Shown: positions 38,050-47,536, counted from the stretch's first letter. The stretch is 64,000 nt of DNA from Moellerella wisconsensis ATCC 35017 (GCF_001294465.1 NZ_LGAA01000026.1:248001-312000), one strand, 5' to 3'. Notes: a model not told the origin generated them from the sequence alone. Made by a program: numbers and translations.

Positions 38050-39102
38050 TTACTTTTGACGTCGAGTTTCTACTGCATCAGACAACTGGCGTAATAGTTT
38101 TTCAGTATCAGCCCAACCAATACAGGCATCAGTAACACTTTGGCCATAGACTAAGGGTTTATCTGCTAAATCCTGATTACCTTCAACCAGATGACTTTCA
38201 ATCATAACTCCAGTGATGGTTTTATCACCTCGGCTAATTTGTCCTGCAACATCAGCGCCGACATCCATCTGTTTTTGAAATTGTTTGCTGCTATTCGCAT
38301 GACTAAAGTCAATCATAATGCTTTCGGCTAAGCCGGCTTTCTTTAGTCCTTCGCGGACAGCACTGACATGCTCAGCGCTGTAATTCGGCTCTTTGCCTCC
38401 ACGTAGAATAATATGGCAATCAGGATTACCGGTAGTTTTAACAATCGCGGAGTGTCCCCATTTAGTCACAGATAAGAAGCAATGTGGGGAACGAGCGGCA
38501 TTAATCGCATCAATCGCTACTTTGATCGTACCATCGGTACCATTTTTAAAACCAACAGGGCAAGATAAGCCAGAGGATAATTCACGGTGTACCTGAGATT
38601 CAGTGGTGCGCGCACCAATCGCGCCCCAACTCATTAAATCTGCAACATATTGTGGAGAAATCATGTCTAAGAATTCCCCCGCTGTCGGCATGCCTAAATC
38701 GTTTATTGTCAGCAATAACTGACGGGCGATTTTTAATCCCTCATTAATATTAAAGCTATTATCCATATGAGGATCGTTAATCAAACCTTTCCAACCGACC
38801 GTAGTCCGTGGTTTCTCAAAATAAACACGCATCACAATTTCAAGAGAGCCTTTTAACTCATCTCGCAAGGCATTTAAACGCTCCGCATATTCTAATGCAG
38901 CTTTGGTATCATGAATTGAGCAAGGCCCAATAATGACTAATAGGCGGTCATCTTCCCCTGTCAGTATGTTATGGATTGCATGGCGGGCTTCATGAACGGT
39001 AAACGCAGCTTTATCGGTCGCTGGAAATTTTTCTAATAATGCCACTGGCGGTAATAATTCTCTAATTTCTTTAATTCTTACGTCATCGTTCTGATAATTC
39101 AT
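38050..39102 (-). CDS. aroG: 3-deoxy-7-phosphoheptulonate synthase, Phe-sensitive type (AroG)
   Basis: First enzyme of the shikimate pathway, condensing phosphoenolpyruvate with erythrose 4-phosphate. 350 aa, nearly collinear with E. coli AroG (MNYQNDDVRIKEIRELLPPV). Catalytic blocks visible are VIIGPCSIHD, YFEKPRTTVGWKGLINDPH, GAIGARTTESQVHRELSSGL, FKNGTDG, ILRGGKEPNY and MIDFSHANSSKQ. The Phe-sensitive assignment rests on similarity to AroG rather than AroF or AroH. A TyrR site was looked for upstream; only a weak half (TGTAAA) is present. Confidence 0.96.
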   Translation of the reverse strand: MNYQNDDVRIKEIRELLPPVALLEKFPATDKAAFTVHEARHAIHNILTGEDDRLLVIIGPCSIHDTKAALEYAERLNALRDELKGSLEIVMRVYFEKPRTTVGWKGLINDPHMDNSFNINEGLKIARQLLLTINDLGMPTAGEFLDMISPQYVADLMSWGAIGARTTESQVHRELSSGLSCPVGFKNGTDGTIKVAIDAINAARSPHCFLSVTKWGHSAIVKTTGNPDCHIILRGGKEPNYSAEHVSAVREGLKKAGLAESIMIDFSHANSSKQFQKQMDVGADVAGQISRGDKTITGVMIESHLVEGNQDLADKPLVYGQSVTDACIGWADTEKLLRQLSDAVETRRQK

Positions 39103-39303
39103 ACCCGTTTAGTCCATTGTCAATTACATCATTAAAATATTATCTTTGTGATTTTAATTTAACTGTTCATTCACTCGGTGTAAACAGCCTTTCTAAGCAC
39201 TAAAATGTTTTTTTCTTTGGCTTTATATGACATATAGGTATGAAAGGCTTTTTTATAGCAGAATATTTGGTGATTTAACCCAGATAATTGAGGAATAACT
39301 ATA

Positions 39304-39342
39304 AAAAAGGCTAAAGTTCGAGAATGCTACTTTAGCCTTTTT
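39304..39342. terminator. Terminator downstream of pnuC
   Basis: AAAAAGGCTAAAGT...ACTTTAGCCTTTTT, a 14-bp stem with 11-base loop just after the pnuC stop. The minus-strand exit has a good T-run (TTTTTTATAG). Confidence 0.88.
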
Positions 39343-39359
39343 ACTTTGTTTTGCTTATC

Positions 39360-40082
39360 TTAATTGCGTTCTAATGGTACAGAACCATTTTCTTTAGCTG
39401 ATTTTATCCATAAACGAGAACCATTAACGGCAATACCGAGAAGAATTAAATATTCTACTGACATCGCCAATACGCCCTGTTGATAGAAAATAACAATACT
39501 AATTACATTGATTACAGCCCAAACTAGCCAATTCTCAACATATTTACGGGTCATTAAGATCATTGCAACCACAGAAAGGATGGTCATTACTGAATCCCAT
39601 AATGGGAATGCATCAGGCTCTAATAATGGCACACTTAAATCTGCACCCAGTATATTGAGGATCTTAATCGCCAGATCGGCTAAGACACCAAAAACTAGAT
39701 CGATATTATAGGTAAGCAAAAGAATAGCTAAAATAGAGACTATCAAGGTAATCAAGGTCTTTGGTAGGCTCATCCAACGGATTTTTAATTCCACTTGTTG
39801 ATGATTATCGACTCGACTCCATGCATACCAACCATAAATATTAGCTACAAAGAAAAATACTTGTAATAACAAACTCGCATACAGTTGGATTTGGAAAAAA
39901 ATAATACCGAATAACACGACATTAATAATACCAAAAAAATAATTAATAATTTTTTCTTGGCTAGCTAACCAAATACATAATAATCCTGCTAACGTTCCAA
40001 CTGCTTCAATATACGACAGCTGATACCCTTCTTGACCTAAGGGTATATATATCCAAATATTTGCTGTACTAAAGAAATCCAT
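39360..40082 (-). CDS. pnuC: Nicotinamide riboside transporter PnuC
   Basis: Inner-membrane facilitator for nicotinamide riboside uptake into the NAD salvage pathway. 240 aa (E. coli 239) with about seven hydrophobic segments. The conserved PnuC block NIYGWYAWSR (about residues 83-92) and the substrate-pocket region WLVWAVINVISIVIFYQQG are visible. It is the second gene after nadA, 59 bases downstream. In E. coli the two form an operon repressed by NadR; a NadR box precedes nadA here. Confidence 0.95.
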   Translation of the reverse strand: MDFFSTANIWIYIPLGQEGYQLSYIEAVGTLAGLLCIWLASQEKIINYFFGIINVVLFGIIFFQIQLYASLLLQVFFFVANIYGWYAWSRVDNHQQVELKIRWMSLPKTLITLIVSILAILLLTYNIDLVFGVLADLAIKILNILGADLSVPLLEPDAFPLWDSVMTILSVVAMILMTRKYVENWLVWAVINVISIVIFYQQGVLAMSVEYLILLGIAVNGSRLWIKSAKENGSVPLERN

Positions 40083-40141
40083 ACCATCCCCTTAACTAAA
40101 TGAATTAAATTTTAATTTGATCTTATTTAAATAGCCTTTAA

Positions 40142-41182
40142 TTATTTCAATAATGTAGAAAAATCTAACATCCGCATTAACGGGCGCAACGCTTGTTGGC
40201 GTAATTCAAGATCAACATGGATTTCATGCTTTGCGCCCATCTCTTGTAACCCCTGAGCAATCGCCTGTAAACCGTTCATCGCCATCCATGGACAATGCGC
40301 ACAAGTTCGGCAACTGGCACCTTCCCCTGCCGTTGGAGCAATAAGTAATGTTTTTTCAGGACAGACTTGTTGCATTTTGTAAAAAATACCTTTGTCTGTT
40401 GCCACTATAAGTTCTTGATTTGGCAGTGACTGTGCAGCCTTAATCAACTGACTGGTGGAGCCAACAACATCGGCAAGTTCAACTATCGCCTGCGGTGATT
40501 CAGGGTGAACAAGCAATGCCGCAGCAGGATACAACATTCTCATTTTAGCTAACGATTGAATTTTAAATTCATCATGAACAATACAGGCGCCCTGCCAACA
40601 CAGAATATCAGCCCCTGTTTGCTGCTGAACATAATTGCCTAAATGGCGATCTGGTGCCCAAATGATTTTTTTACCCTGACTATCCAAATGATCAATTAAT
40701 TCAACGGCAATACTAGAAGTCACTACCCAATCAGCTTGGGCCTTCACCGCCGCAGAGGTATTGGCATAAACTACCACGGTTCGTTCTGGATGTTGCGCAC
40801 AAAATTGCCTAAAATCATCAGAAGGGCACCCTAAATCTAACGAACATTCAGCTTCTAATGTTGGCATTAATATCGTTTTTTGTGGGCTAAGTATTTTGGC
40901 TGTTTCCCCCATAAATCGCACGCCAGCAACTAATAAGGTGGAAGCCGGATGATTAGCCCCAAAACGTGCCATCTCTAATGAATCGGCAACACAGCCCCCA
41001 GTTTCTTCAGCCAGTGCTTGAATTTCAGGATCGGTATAATAATGTGCCACAATCACAGCATTGTGTTTTTTAAGTAGCGTTTTTATTTGTTGGCGATAAA
41101 ATGATTTTTCTGCATCATCGAGCACAGCAGGTTTGGTCGGAAACGGATAAATAGACTGATTAAAATCAATAAATTCGTTCAT
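40142..41182 (-). CDS. nadA: Quinolinate synthase NadA
   Basis: [4Fe-4S] enzyme condensing iminoaspartate with dihydroxyacetone phosphate to quinolinate in NAD biosynthesis. 346 aa against 347 in E. coli. Cluster cysteines are visible in [28 protein letters not shown] and the [10 protein letters not shown] motif. Other family blocks are [39 protein letters not shown] and [10 protein letters not shown]. First gene of nadA-pnuC. Confidence 0.96.
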   Translation of the reverse strand: MNEFIDFNQSIYPFPTKPAVLDDAEKSFYRQQIKTLLKKHNAVIVAHYYTDPEIQALAEETGGCVADSLEMARFGANHPASTLLVAGVRFMGETAKILSPQKTILMPTLEAECSLDLGCPSDDFRQFCAQHPERTVVVYANTSAAVKAQADWVVTSSIAVELIDHLDSQGKKIIWAPDRHLGNYVQQQTGADILCWQGACIVHDEFKIQSLAKMRMLYPAAALLVHPESPQAIVELADVVGSTSQLIKAAQSLPNQELIVATDKGIFYKMQQVCPEKTLLIAPTAGEGASCRTCAHCPWMAMNGLQAIAQGLQEMGAKHEIHVDLELRQQALRPLMRMLDFSTLLK

Positions 41183-41255
41183 AGCTTCTTTCTGTTTAGT
41201 ATAGAGGTTAATTTGGTCGTTTATTGTAAGATAGTGACAGCTTTACGACCATTTT

Positions 41256-41273
41256 TGTTTAATATGCTAAACA
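41256..41273. promoter_or_regulatory. NadR box upstream of nadA
   Basis: TGTTTA-ATATGC-TAAACA is a perfect 18-bp match to the NadR pattern TGTTTA-N6-TAAACA, 74 bases before nadA on the minus strand. NadR with NAD or ATP would repress nadA-pnuC. A second half-site, TGTTTAGTATAG, lies at about 41193. Confidence 0.8.
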
Positions 41274-41375
41274 AGATACCCGATCTAAATAAAGAAGTCT
41301 CTCCTATTTTCAATTGTTTCTCTCCGTATCATTTACAGGTATCCTTAAGGGTTAAATGCTTATCTGGATAAATAT

Positions 41376-42239
41376 ATGGAATCTACCGCTCAATTATTAA
41401 ATCGTATTATTTCATTTGCTCTGTTAGATCCGCGCATTGACGCTGTAATTATGACCGGTTCTCGGGCGAGAGTGACTGGGGTAGATAATTATTCTGATTT
41501 AGATATTGAGTTCGTGGGGCATGGAGTCAATGATTTTACACAATCAACTCAATGGTTAAATCAATTTGGTAACCCATTAATTACTTTACAATTAGCTAAT
41601 GAAAAGCCCAATGAACCCGACTGGCCAACCTGTTTAGTGATTTTTGAGCAAGGTCGAAAAATTGATTTTACATTTGCGGAGCCAATACGTTTAACCACCA
41701 TGAAACATGCCGGACTCGATGCAATATACGCGCGCGGTTATGGGGTTTTATTAGATAAAAGCGGTGTTACTAATGGATTACCTGAATACATACCAGGGCA
41801 ACATCCTCGCATATCACTGCCTAGCGCCGAGCAATTTAACGCATTAGTCACCGACTTTTGGTTTGAAGCCCATCAAGTGGCTATTTTACTTACTCGTGAT
41901 GAACGTTGGTTAGCATGGCAACGCGATCACAGTATGAAAAATGGATTATTGACCTTACTAGAGTGGCTAGTCACGATTGATAATCCAAACCAAGATTGCT
42001 GGTATCAAGGTAAGTCTTTTAACCAATGGATGCCTAAGCGATATTTGGCCTGTATGGATAAAATATTTAATTTTAATAATGCGAATACAGCGGCGAGCGG
42101 ATTAATATTATTATTAGATACCTTTGCTAAAGCCAGCAAAGAAGTAGCAAATGCATTAAATTATCCTGATTATTCTTCAGTTAGCCAAAAAATAACCGAG
42201 TTAGCGAATGATATTTTGCTAGATAACCAGTTAATTTAA
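41376..42239 (+). CDS. ANT(6)-like aminoglycoside (streptomycin) 6-adenylyltransferase
   Basis: Nucleotidyltransferase of the Adenyl_strep family, which transfers AMP from ATP to streptomycin. 287 aa, near the 282-302 of known ANT(6)/AadK enzymes. The NTP-binding GSRA (about residues 28-31) and metal-binding SDLDIEF (D-x-D, about 40-46) are in place, followed by the family segments QWLNQFGNPLITLQ and KIDFTFAE. It stands alone, divergent from nadA, with no mobile-element sequence nearby and codon use like the neighbours, suggesting an old resident gene. Actual resistance activity cannot be judged from sequence. Confidence 0.85.
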   Translation: MESTAQLLNRIISFALLDPRIDAVIMTGSRARVTGVDNYSDLDIEFVGHGVNDFTQSTQWLNQFGNPLITLQLANEKPNEPDWPTCLVIFEQGRKIDFTFAEPIRLTTMKHAGLDAIYARGYGVLLDKSGVTNGLPEYIPGQHPRISLPSAEQFNALVTDFWFEAHQVAILLTRDERWLAWQRDHSMKNGLLTLLEWLVTIDNPNQDCWYQGKSFNQWMPKRYLACMDKIFNFNNANTAASGLILLLDTFAKASKEVANALNYPDYSSVSQKITELANDILLDNQLI

Positions 42240-42674
42240 TTAAAAAACGATTATATCGTTTTGCCGCCCCCGTCATTGGGCGGCAATAGATCGCTTAAAC
42301 TTACCCTAAAAGCGATTATTTAAAGTATCAATTCAAAAATTCATAATTCAATTAATTGTCAAAATATTAATACAATAACTAAATGGTTATTATCTAATTA
42401 CAACGCCTCTGCACGGCTGTATATGCATAATTCTAATCAATATAGGCATGCCTATCTTTAAGTAGACAAAACGCATCAGCGAGCGTAGGTAAGCCAATAA
42501 ATCAATTAGACTTTACCTAGCATCCAGTAATTAACGGTCAATTACTGCATTGATATACACATGTCTAATGAATCAAAAAATAATAATGATTTGGAATAAA
42601 TGATTAAATAATCAGTTTTATACAAATGCGACTAAAATAATGAAAGAGATAATAATATGGGGGAATGTAAATGA
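42240..42674. other. Hairpin-rich gene-free region between the ANT(6)-like gene and tRNA-Lys
   Basis: About 435 bases without an ORF but full of perfect inverted repeats. Three hairpins stand in a row: AAAACGAT/ATCGTTTT (42244-42262), TTGCCGCCC/GGGCGGCAA (42261-42286) and ATCGCTT/AAGCGAT (42290-42316). Further right are the 14-bp palindrome ATAGGCATGCCTAT, TAGGTAA/TTACCTA and AGTAATT/AATTACT. The first pair probably ends the ANT(6)-like gene and, on the minus strand (T6 run), the tRNA transcript. The rest is unexplained. Confidence 0.55.
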
Positions 42675-42750
42675 TGGTGGGTCGTGCAGGATTCGAACCT
42701 GCGACCAATTGATTAAAAGTCAACTGCTCTACCAACTGAGCTAACGACCC
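42675..42750 (-). tRNA. tRNA-Lys (anticodon TTT)
   Basis: 76 bases on the minus strand with encoded CCA. The acceptor stem GGGTCG/CGACCC, D arm with AGCTCAGTTGGTAGAGC, anticodon loop CTTTTAA (anticodon TTT at 34-36) and T arm with GGTTCGAATCC are all standard. Second of two identical copies, 82 bases after the first. Confidence 0.97.
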
Positions 42751-42832
42751 ATTTGAAGCTGATGATATTAATTAATAATATCTATCTTTTGGCTTATTAA
42801 ATGGCTTACTAAATACTTTACTCATAATAAGA

Positions 42833-42908
42833 TGGTGGGTCGTGCAGGATTCGAACCTGCGACCAATTGATTAAAAGTCAACTGCTCTACCAACTGAGCT
42901 AACGACCC
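42833..42908 (-). tRNA. tRNA-Lys (anticodon TTT), first copy
   Basis: Identical 76-base copy of the tRNA-Lys at 42675, with CCA encoded. It is the promoter-proximal copy on the minus strand. In E. coli this site carries a cluster of tRNA-Lys and tRNA-Val genes (lysT-valT-lysW and so on); only two Lys genes remain here. Confidence 0.97.
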
Positions 42909-43074
42909 ATCTTTCACTTTTTGTTGACATTAGTTACAGGCTAATAAATAGACTCTTTAATAACTTATCTGTAACAGGTAAGTTCCTAACTCAACGGCGG
43001 CTTATATTACTGATTTCTGACAGCGGTGCAATGATTTTTTTGAAAAAAATGCTTAAGTGCACACTTATCGTTCG

Positions 43075-43115
43075 CTTAACCCCGAAAATAACCGATATAT
43101 CCCTTCGGGGTTAAG
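43075..43115. terminator. Stem-loop after cpoB
   Basis: CTTAACCCCGAA (43075-43086) pairs perfectly over 12 bp with TTCGGGGTTAAG (43104-43115), two bases past the cpoB stop. There is no T-run, so it may act as a transcript end protected by the stem or a weak terminator. Confidence 0.6.
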
Positions 43116-43117
43116 AA

Positions 43118-43882
43118 TTAAAGGGCGCTAAGTTTCTTTTCAGCTTGTTTTGCGCCAGTACTGTTTGGATACTGTTTCAAAACTTGTTGATAAACCGCTT
43201 TGGCTTTATCTGTTTGTCCTTTATCTTGCATAATCAAACCGACTTTATACAATGATTCGCTGCTTTTTTGTGATTTTGGATACTGCTTAACCACGGTCGC
43301 AAAGTAGAATGCGGCATCATCTTTGCTACCTTTATTGTAATTAAGCTGCCCTAACCAATAATTAGCATTTGATTGATAAGAAGACTTAGGATAAGACTTA
43401 ATAAAACCTTGTAATGCGTTTATAGCTTCATCGATTTGCGCTTTCGATTTACTATTCATCGCTAATTGTACTGCTTGATTATAATCATCTTTCTCGTTAC
43501 CACTCTGGCTAGATATCGCTGGAGCTGGAGTTGTTGAAGATGAATTATCCGCAGATGCAGCGGGTGTATCGCTGCCACTCACCTGATCTAACTTCATGTA
43601 CAGATCTTTTTGGTTTTCAACTAGCTGATTCAGTTTGTATTGATTTTCTTGAATTTGACCGCGGAGCATATCAATATCACGCTGGCTATCTGAAAGCTGC
43701 TGCTGAATTTGATATAACAATTGGCCTTGAGAATTGACCGCTGTCTCAATTTGAGAGAGGCGATCACTGTTAGATCCTGACCCGACATTAATGATTGGCG
43801 CGCGGGCTGTAGCGGTCCCATTGACCGCTACGCCAACCAATAACGACAGACCAACTACTACACGTCTGAAGTTACTGTTCAT
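43118..43882 (-). CDS. cpoB: Cell division coordinator CpoB (YbgF)
   Basis: Periplasmic TolA-binding protein that couples outer-membrane constriction to septal peptidoglycan synthesis by PBP1B. 254 aa: signal peptide to about residue 27 (GTATARA), a coiled-coil trimerisation region (about 38-96, with LSQIETAVNSQGQLLYQIQQ), a low-complexity Ser/Ala linker, then TPR repeats from about 130 (KDDYNQAVQLAMNSK, YPKSSYQSNANYWLGQLNYN, YPKSQKSSESLYKVGLIM). It ends the tol-pal cluster, 18 bases after pal. Confidence 0.95.
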   Translation of the reverse strand: MNSNFRRVVVGLSLLVGVAVNGTATARAPIINVGSGSNSDRLSQIETAVNSQGQLLYQIQQQLSDSQRDIDMLRGQIQENQYKLNQLVENQKDLYMKLDQVSGSDTPAASADNSSSTTPAPAISSQSGNEKDDYNQAVQLAMNSKSKAQIDEAINALQGFIKSYPKSSYQSNANYWLGQLNYNKGSKDDAAFYFATVVKQYPKSQKSSESLYKVGLIMQDKGQTDKAKAVYQQVLKQYPNSTGAKQAEKKLSAL

Positions 43883-43900
43883 TAGATACTAAATCTCTTA

Positions 43901-44401
43901 TTAGTAAGCCAGTACTGCGCGACGGTTTTTCGCGTAGTCAGCTTCAGTGTGACCTAACACTGCTGGTTTTTCTTTACCGTATGAAACGATAGAGATTTGG
44001 TCTGCTGCAACGCCTTTGCTTTGCAAATATTTTTTAACTGCATCCGCACGACGCTCGCCCAACGCTACGTTGTATTCTGGAGTACCACGCTCATCGGCAT
44101 GACCTTCAACAACGATACGTACAGATGGGTTAGTGCGCAGGAATGCTGCATGCTTGTCTAACAGCTGAGCATATTCAGGCGAGATGCTATATTTATCAAA
44201 ACCAAAATACACGACGTTCTCATTTTGCAGCTCTTGCATTTGCTGGCGTGCCAGTTCTTCTGCAGACAGACCAGAGTTAGTAGTTTGATTCATAGAAGAA
44301 TCTGTACCAGTCTGATCAGTGTTTTTGTTTGAGCTACAAGCTGCAACAGCCATGATAGGTAACGCTAACATCAACCCTTTGAGCACTTTATTCAGTTGCA
44401 T
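43901..44401 (-). CDS. pal: Peptidoglycan-associated lipoprotein Pal
   Basis: Outer-membrane lipoprotein that binds peptidoglycan and TolB. I chose ATG 44401 (166 aa, [14 protein letters not shown]) over 44428 because AAGGA lies just upstream and the signal peptide then matches E. coli. The lipobox ends at Cys22 (VAACSS). The OmpA-like peptidoglycan-binding domain spans about 60-166 with the hallmark [20 protein letters not shown]. The linker after the lipobox is shorter and Thr/Gln-rich compared with E. coli. Confidence 0.97.
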   Translation of the reverse strand: MQLNKVLKGLMLALPIMAVAACSSNKNTDQTGTDSSMNQTTNSGLSAEELARQQMQELQNENVVYFGFDKYSISPEYAQLLDKHAAFLRTNPSVRIVVEGHADERGTPEYNVALGERRADAVKKYLQSKGVAADQISIVSYGKEKPAVLGHTEADYAKNRRAVLAY

Positions 44402-44450
44402 CTTTATAATCCTTAAATAGTTTGCCATACATTACATTTATTATTATGCA

Positions 44451-45755
44451 TCACAGATACGGCGACCAGGCAGGGAATTTTACCTGTCCATCAGTTGCCG
44501 GAAGACGCGCTTTGAAACGCCCATCGGTCGAAACTAGCTGCAATACAGTGCCCAAGCCTTGGGATGAGCTGTAAATAACCATAGTGCCGTTAGGTGCGAT
44601 ACTTGGCGTTTCATCCAGAAACGTTTTCGTTAAATATTCAACGTTACCCGTTGCTAGATCCTGTTTAGCGATATGCTGTTGACCGCCACCGGAACTGACC
44701 ATAACAAGGAAAGAACCGTCTGGGCTAACATCACCGTCCTGATTTTGTGTACCTTCCCAGGTCACACGTTCAGGCGTACCGCCATTAATATTAATTTTAT
44801 AGATCTGTGGTCTACCGGCCTGATCAGAGGTATAAACCAATGTTTGACTATCAGGCATCCAGCTTGGCTCAGTATTATTATTACGGCCATCAGTCACTTG
44901 ACGAATTTGACCACTCGCTAGATCCATAACATATAAATTCAAACTGCCTGTTTTCGATAAAGCAAATGCCAGTTTTTTACCATCTGGAGAGAACGATGGT
45001 GCACCGTTATGACGTGGGAATGAAGCAACCTGACGTACAGCGGTGGTTGATAACGTTCTAATAACCAGCGCAGAACTGCCACTTTCAAAAGTAACATACG
45101 CCAGTTTATCACCGTCCGGTGACCAAGCTGGTGACATCAAAGGCTCCGGAGAACGATGAATGGTAAATTGATTATATCCATCGTAATCAGAAACACGTAA
45201 TTCATAGGGATATTTACCGCCATTGGTTTTTACCACGTAAGCGATACGTGTACGGAATGCTCCACGAATACCGGTTAATTTTTCAAATACTTCATCACTC
45301 GCAGTATGCGCCGCTAAACGCAATAAATCACCGGTGACTTTATATTGATTTTGCGATAGTACCGTTCCTGGTGAGCCAACGACATCAACTAACTGGTAGC
45401 TTACAATAAAGTTACCGTCTGCTGCCGGTTGAATTTGCCCGACAACCACAGCATTGATCCCCAGAGCTGTCCATGCATCAGGAACAACTTCTGACGCAGT
45501 TGCCGGTTGTTGTGGCATACGACTAGGTTCAATCGGATTAAATTTACCACTATTGCGTAAATCAGCGCTAATGATTTGTCCCACATCCTGTGGTGGCGTT
45601 GCAGAACCAGACCATTTAAATGGCACCACAGCGATAGGCTGTGCTGAATTGACACCTTCAGTGATTTCAATACGAACTTCAGCCTGAGCAAGGGTTGCCC
45701 ATAACATTAAAAATCCAATCATGACTTTAAAAGTCTGTTTTACAGCCTGCTTCAT
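44451..45755 (-). CDS. tolB: Periplasmic Tol protein TolB
   Basis: Soluble periplasmic beta-propeller that shuttles between Pal and TolA. I chose ATG 45755 (434 aa, MKQAVKQTF) since AAGGGAG lies six bases upstream and matches the E. coli start; the frame opens nine codons earlier. The signal peptide ends at TLAQA, and the mature N-terminal EVRIEITEG is the TolA-binding box. Propeller repeats include [34 protein letters not shown] and [20 protein letters not shown]. It lies between tolA and pal. Confidence 0.97.
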   Translation of the reverse strand: MKQAVKQTFKVMIGFLMLWATLAQAEVRIEITEGVNSAQPIAVVPFKWSGSATPPQDVGQIISADLRNSGKFNPIEPSRMPQQPATASEVVPDAWTALGINAVVVGQIQPAADGNFIVSYQLVDVVGSPGTVLSQNQYKVTGDLLRLAAHTASDEVFEKLTGIRGAFRTRIAYVVKTNGGKYPYELRVSDYDGYNQFTIHRSPEPLMSPAWSPDGDKLAYVTFESGSSALVIRTLSTTAVRQVASFPRHNGAPSFSPDGKKLAFALSKTGSLNLYVMDLASGQIRQVTDGRNNNTEPSWMPDSQTLVYTSDQAGRPQIYKININGGTPERVTWEGTQNQDGDVSPDGSFLVMVSSGGGQQHIAKQDLATGNVEYLTKTFLDETPSIAPNGTMVIYSSSQGLGTVLQLVSTDGRFKARLPATDGQVKFPAWSPYL

Positions 45756-45890
45756 TCTCATCTCCCTTACCGCGGTATTCATAAACGCAATAATTCGCTG
45801 AATATTAACAAAGGAACACTAACAAAACTAGATAGTGTGAAAACTATTTATGCTAAAGGACTGTAATTTATTATACAGCCTTAAGCAAAA

Positions 45891-47075
45891 TTAAGGTTTA
45901 AACTCTAAAATATTCACCTGTGAATTTAGTGACTCATACACACTAGCTAATGGTTTTGGTATTTTTGCCGAATTAGCGGCCCGGATAGCTGCATTACACA
46001 GAGCAGGATCGTTATTAGGATTATTCGTAGGTGTTATGCTCGATAACATCCCCGTTGGAGCAAATTTAATCCTAAATTCGCACGTTCTTCCTTTGAACGT
46101 ATTAGAGTCATAGAACTTACTTTCTATCGCTGCTTTTACTTTTCCGAGATAATTATCAACATCAGCATCTGATGCCCCTGATTTTTTGCCGCCTCCCTTC
46201 CCTGCTGCTGCAGCTCCCCCTTCTGAACTCGGTCCATTTGAGGTTAAGTCGCCTAATAAATCATCAACAGCAGATGATTGTTTGGCTGACTCGGAAGATT
46301 TTTTCTTCGCATCGGCTTTCGCTTTGGCCTCTGCATCCGCTTTTGCCTTAGCTTTAGCATCGGCATCGGCTTTCGCTTTGGCCTCTGCATCCGCTTTTGC
46401 CTTAGCTTTAGCATCGGCGTCGGCTTTTGCTTTGGCCTCTGCATCCGCTTTTGCCTTGGCTTTAGCATCAGCGTCGGCTTTCGCTTTAGCCTCTGCTTTT
46501 GCCTTGGCTTCAGCTTCGGCTTTGGCTTTATTCGCTTCAGCTTCTTTTTTGGCTTGAGCTTCAGCTTTAGCCTGAGCATCAGCTTGTTGCTTAATTAATT
46601 TTTCTTTTTCAGCTTGTGCTTTGGCCGTCGCTTCTTCCGCCGCTTTTTGCTGTTCTTGCGCTTTTTTAGCCGCTTCTGCCGCAGCTAGTTTTTGTGCTTC
46701 TTCAGCCTGCTTGCGCTGTGTTTCTGACATCCGCTCTGCTTGGATTCGTTCTTCTTCCAATTTTTGCAGTCGTTTTTGTTCCTGCGCTTGCTGTTCTCTT
46801 AATTCTGCCGCTTGTTTTTCTTCTTGCTTTTTACGTTCTTGTGTCGCCTGTTTAGCACTGTTTTGTTGCTGCTGCATTTGGTTGTATTGTTCAACGACTG
46901 CGCCTGGATCCACCATCACAGCATCAATCACAGTACCTTCCTGCCCGCCACCACCTAATTTAACCACAGAGGTTAGTGAGCCAATAACGATCAAGCCAAT
47001 TAAAACGACGTGCAAAACCACCGAGGTGAGCACTGAGCGGCTTAACTTATTTTTTTGCTCTTTTGTCTTTCCCAC
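45891..47075 (-). CDS. tolA: Tol-Pal envelope protein TolA
   Basis: Inner-membrane protein that spans the periplasm and links TolQR energy to Pal/TolB. 394 aa: one membrane helix (about residues 14-35, with the SxxxH motif SVVLHVVLIG), a long charged alpha-helical domain II (about 60-285) very rich in Ala, Lys, Glu and Asp, and globular domain III from about 300 with its disulphide cysteines (GRTCEFRIKF and DPALCNAAI). Domain II contains a tandem repeat AEAKAKADADAKAKAKAD of 18 residues, described separately. It is shorter than E. coli TolA (421 aa). Confidence 0.96.
   Translation of the reverse strand: MGKTKEQKNKLSRSVLTSVVLHVVLIGLIVIGSLTSVVKLGGGGQEGTVIDAVMVDPGAVVEQYNQMQQQQNSAKQATQERKKQEEKQAAELREQQAQEQKRLQKLEEERIQAERMSETQRKQAEEAQKLAAAEAAKKAQEQQKAAEEATAKAQAEKEKLIKQQADAQAKAEAQAKKEAEANKAKAEAEAKAKAEAKAKADADAKAKAKADAEAKAKADADAKAKAKADAEAKAKADADAKAKAKADAEAKAKADAKKKSSESAKQSSAVDDLLGDLTSNGPSSEGGAAAAGKGGGKKSGASDADVDNYLGKVKAAIESKFYDSNTFKGRTCEFRIKFAPTGMLSSITPTNNPNNDPALCNAAIRAANSAKIPKPLASVYESLNSQVNILEFKP
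46311..46496. repeat. 54-bp tandem repeats within tolA
   Basis: Three full units at 46311-46364, 46365-46418 and 46419-46472, plus a partial fourth. Units 1 and 2 are identical over all 54 bases; unit 3 has a few changes. They encode the 18-residue helical repeat of TolA domain II. Identity at the DNA level indicates recent duplication, not only protein-level constraint. Confidence 0.93.
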
Positions 47076-47113
47076 GACTGGTATCCAAAATTAGAATCAA
47101 TGCTAACCCGGCA

Positions 47114-47536
47114 CTAAAGTGGCTGAGTCATTAAACCCACTGACTTAATGCCCGCTTGATGAAGAAGATTTAATGCTTTGATCACTTCATCATAAGGAAC
47201 CTCTTTCGCACCGCCAATCAAAAAGACTGTTTTCGGATTTTTTTCAAGCTGAGATTTTGCTTCAGCAGCAATTTGTTCCGGTGGCAGTAAATCAAGGCGT
47301 TCGCCATCAATCAGCATGTTATATTGTCCAACACCTGCGACTTCAAGGATGACAGGTGGATTATCGGTGCTTGCAACGGTTTGTGTGTCCGTTGCCTCCG
47401 GCAGATCAACTTCTACACTCTGTGAAATAATGGGTGCAGTTGCCATAAAAATTAACAACAGAACCAAAAGCACGTCCAGCAGAGGAACGATATTGATTTC
47501 GGATTTCAGCTCACGTTTGCGACTATTGCGCGCCAT
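47114..47536 (-). CDS. tolR: Tol-Pal proton channel subunit TolR
   Basis: ExbD-family partner of TolQ in the proton-driven motor. 140 aa with one membrane helix at about residues 16-36 (NIVPLLDVLLVLLLIFMATA), which carries the essential proton-path aspartate (D21 here, D23 in E. coli). The periplasmic domain ends with VMTQPL-like LMTQPL, needed for function. 17 bases after tolQ. Confidence 0.96.
   Translation of the reverse strand: MARNSRKRELKSEINIVPLLDVLLVLLLIFMATAPIISQSVEVDLPEATDTQTVASTDNPPVILEVAGVGQYNMLIDGERLDLLPPEQIAAEAKSQLEKNPKTVFLIGGAKEVPYDEVIKALNLLHQAGIKSVGLMTQPL

Noticed and set aside
39103-39303. TyrR box upstream of aroG
   Set aside because: TGTAAACAGCCTTTCTAA has only one good half-site; too weak to call.
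46186-47094. Long plus-strand frames (123 and 157 aa) opposite tolA
   Set aside because: They are Ala/Ser/Cys-rich antisense readings of the low-complexity TolA repeat region; no ribosome binding site or family features.
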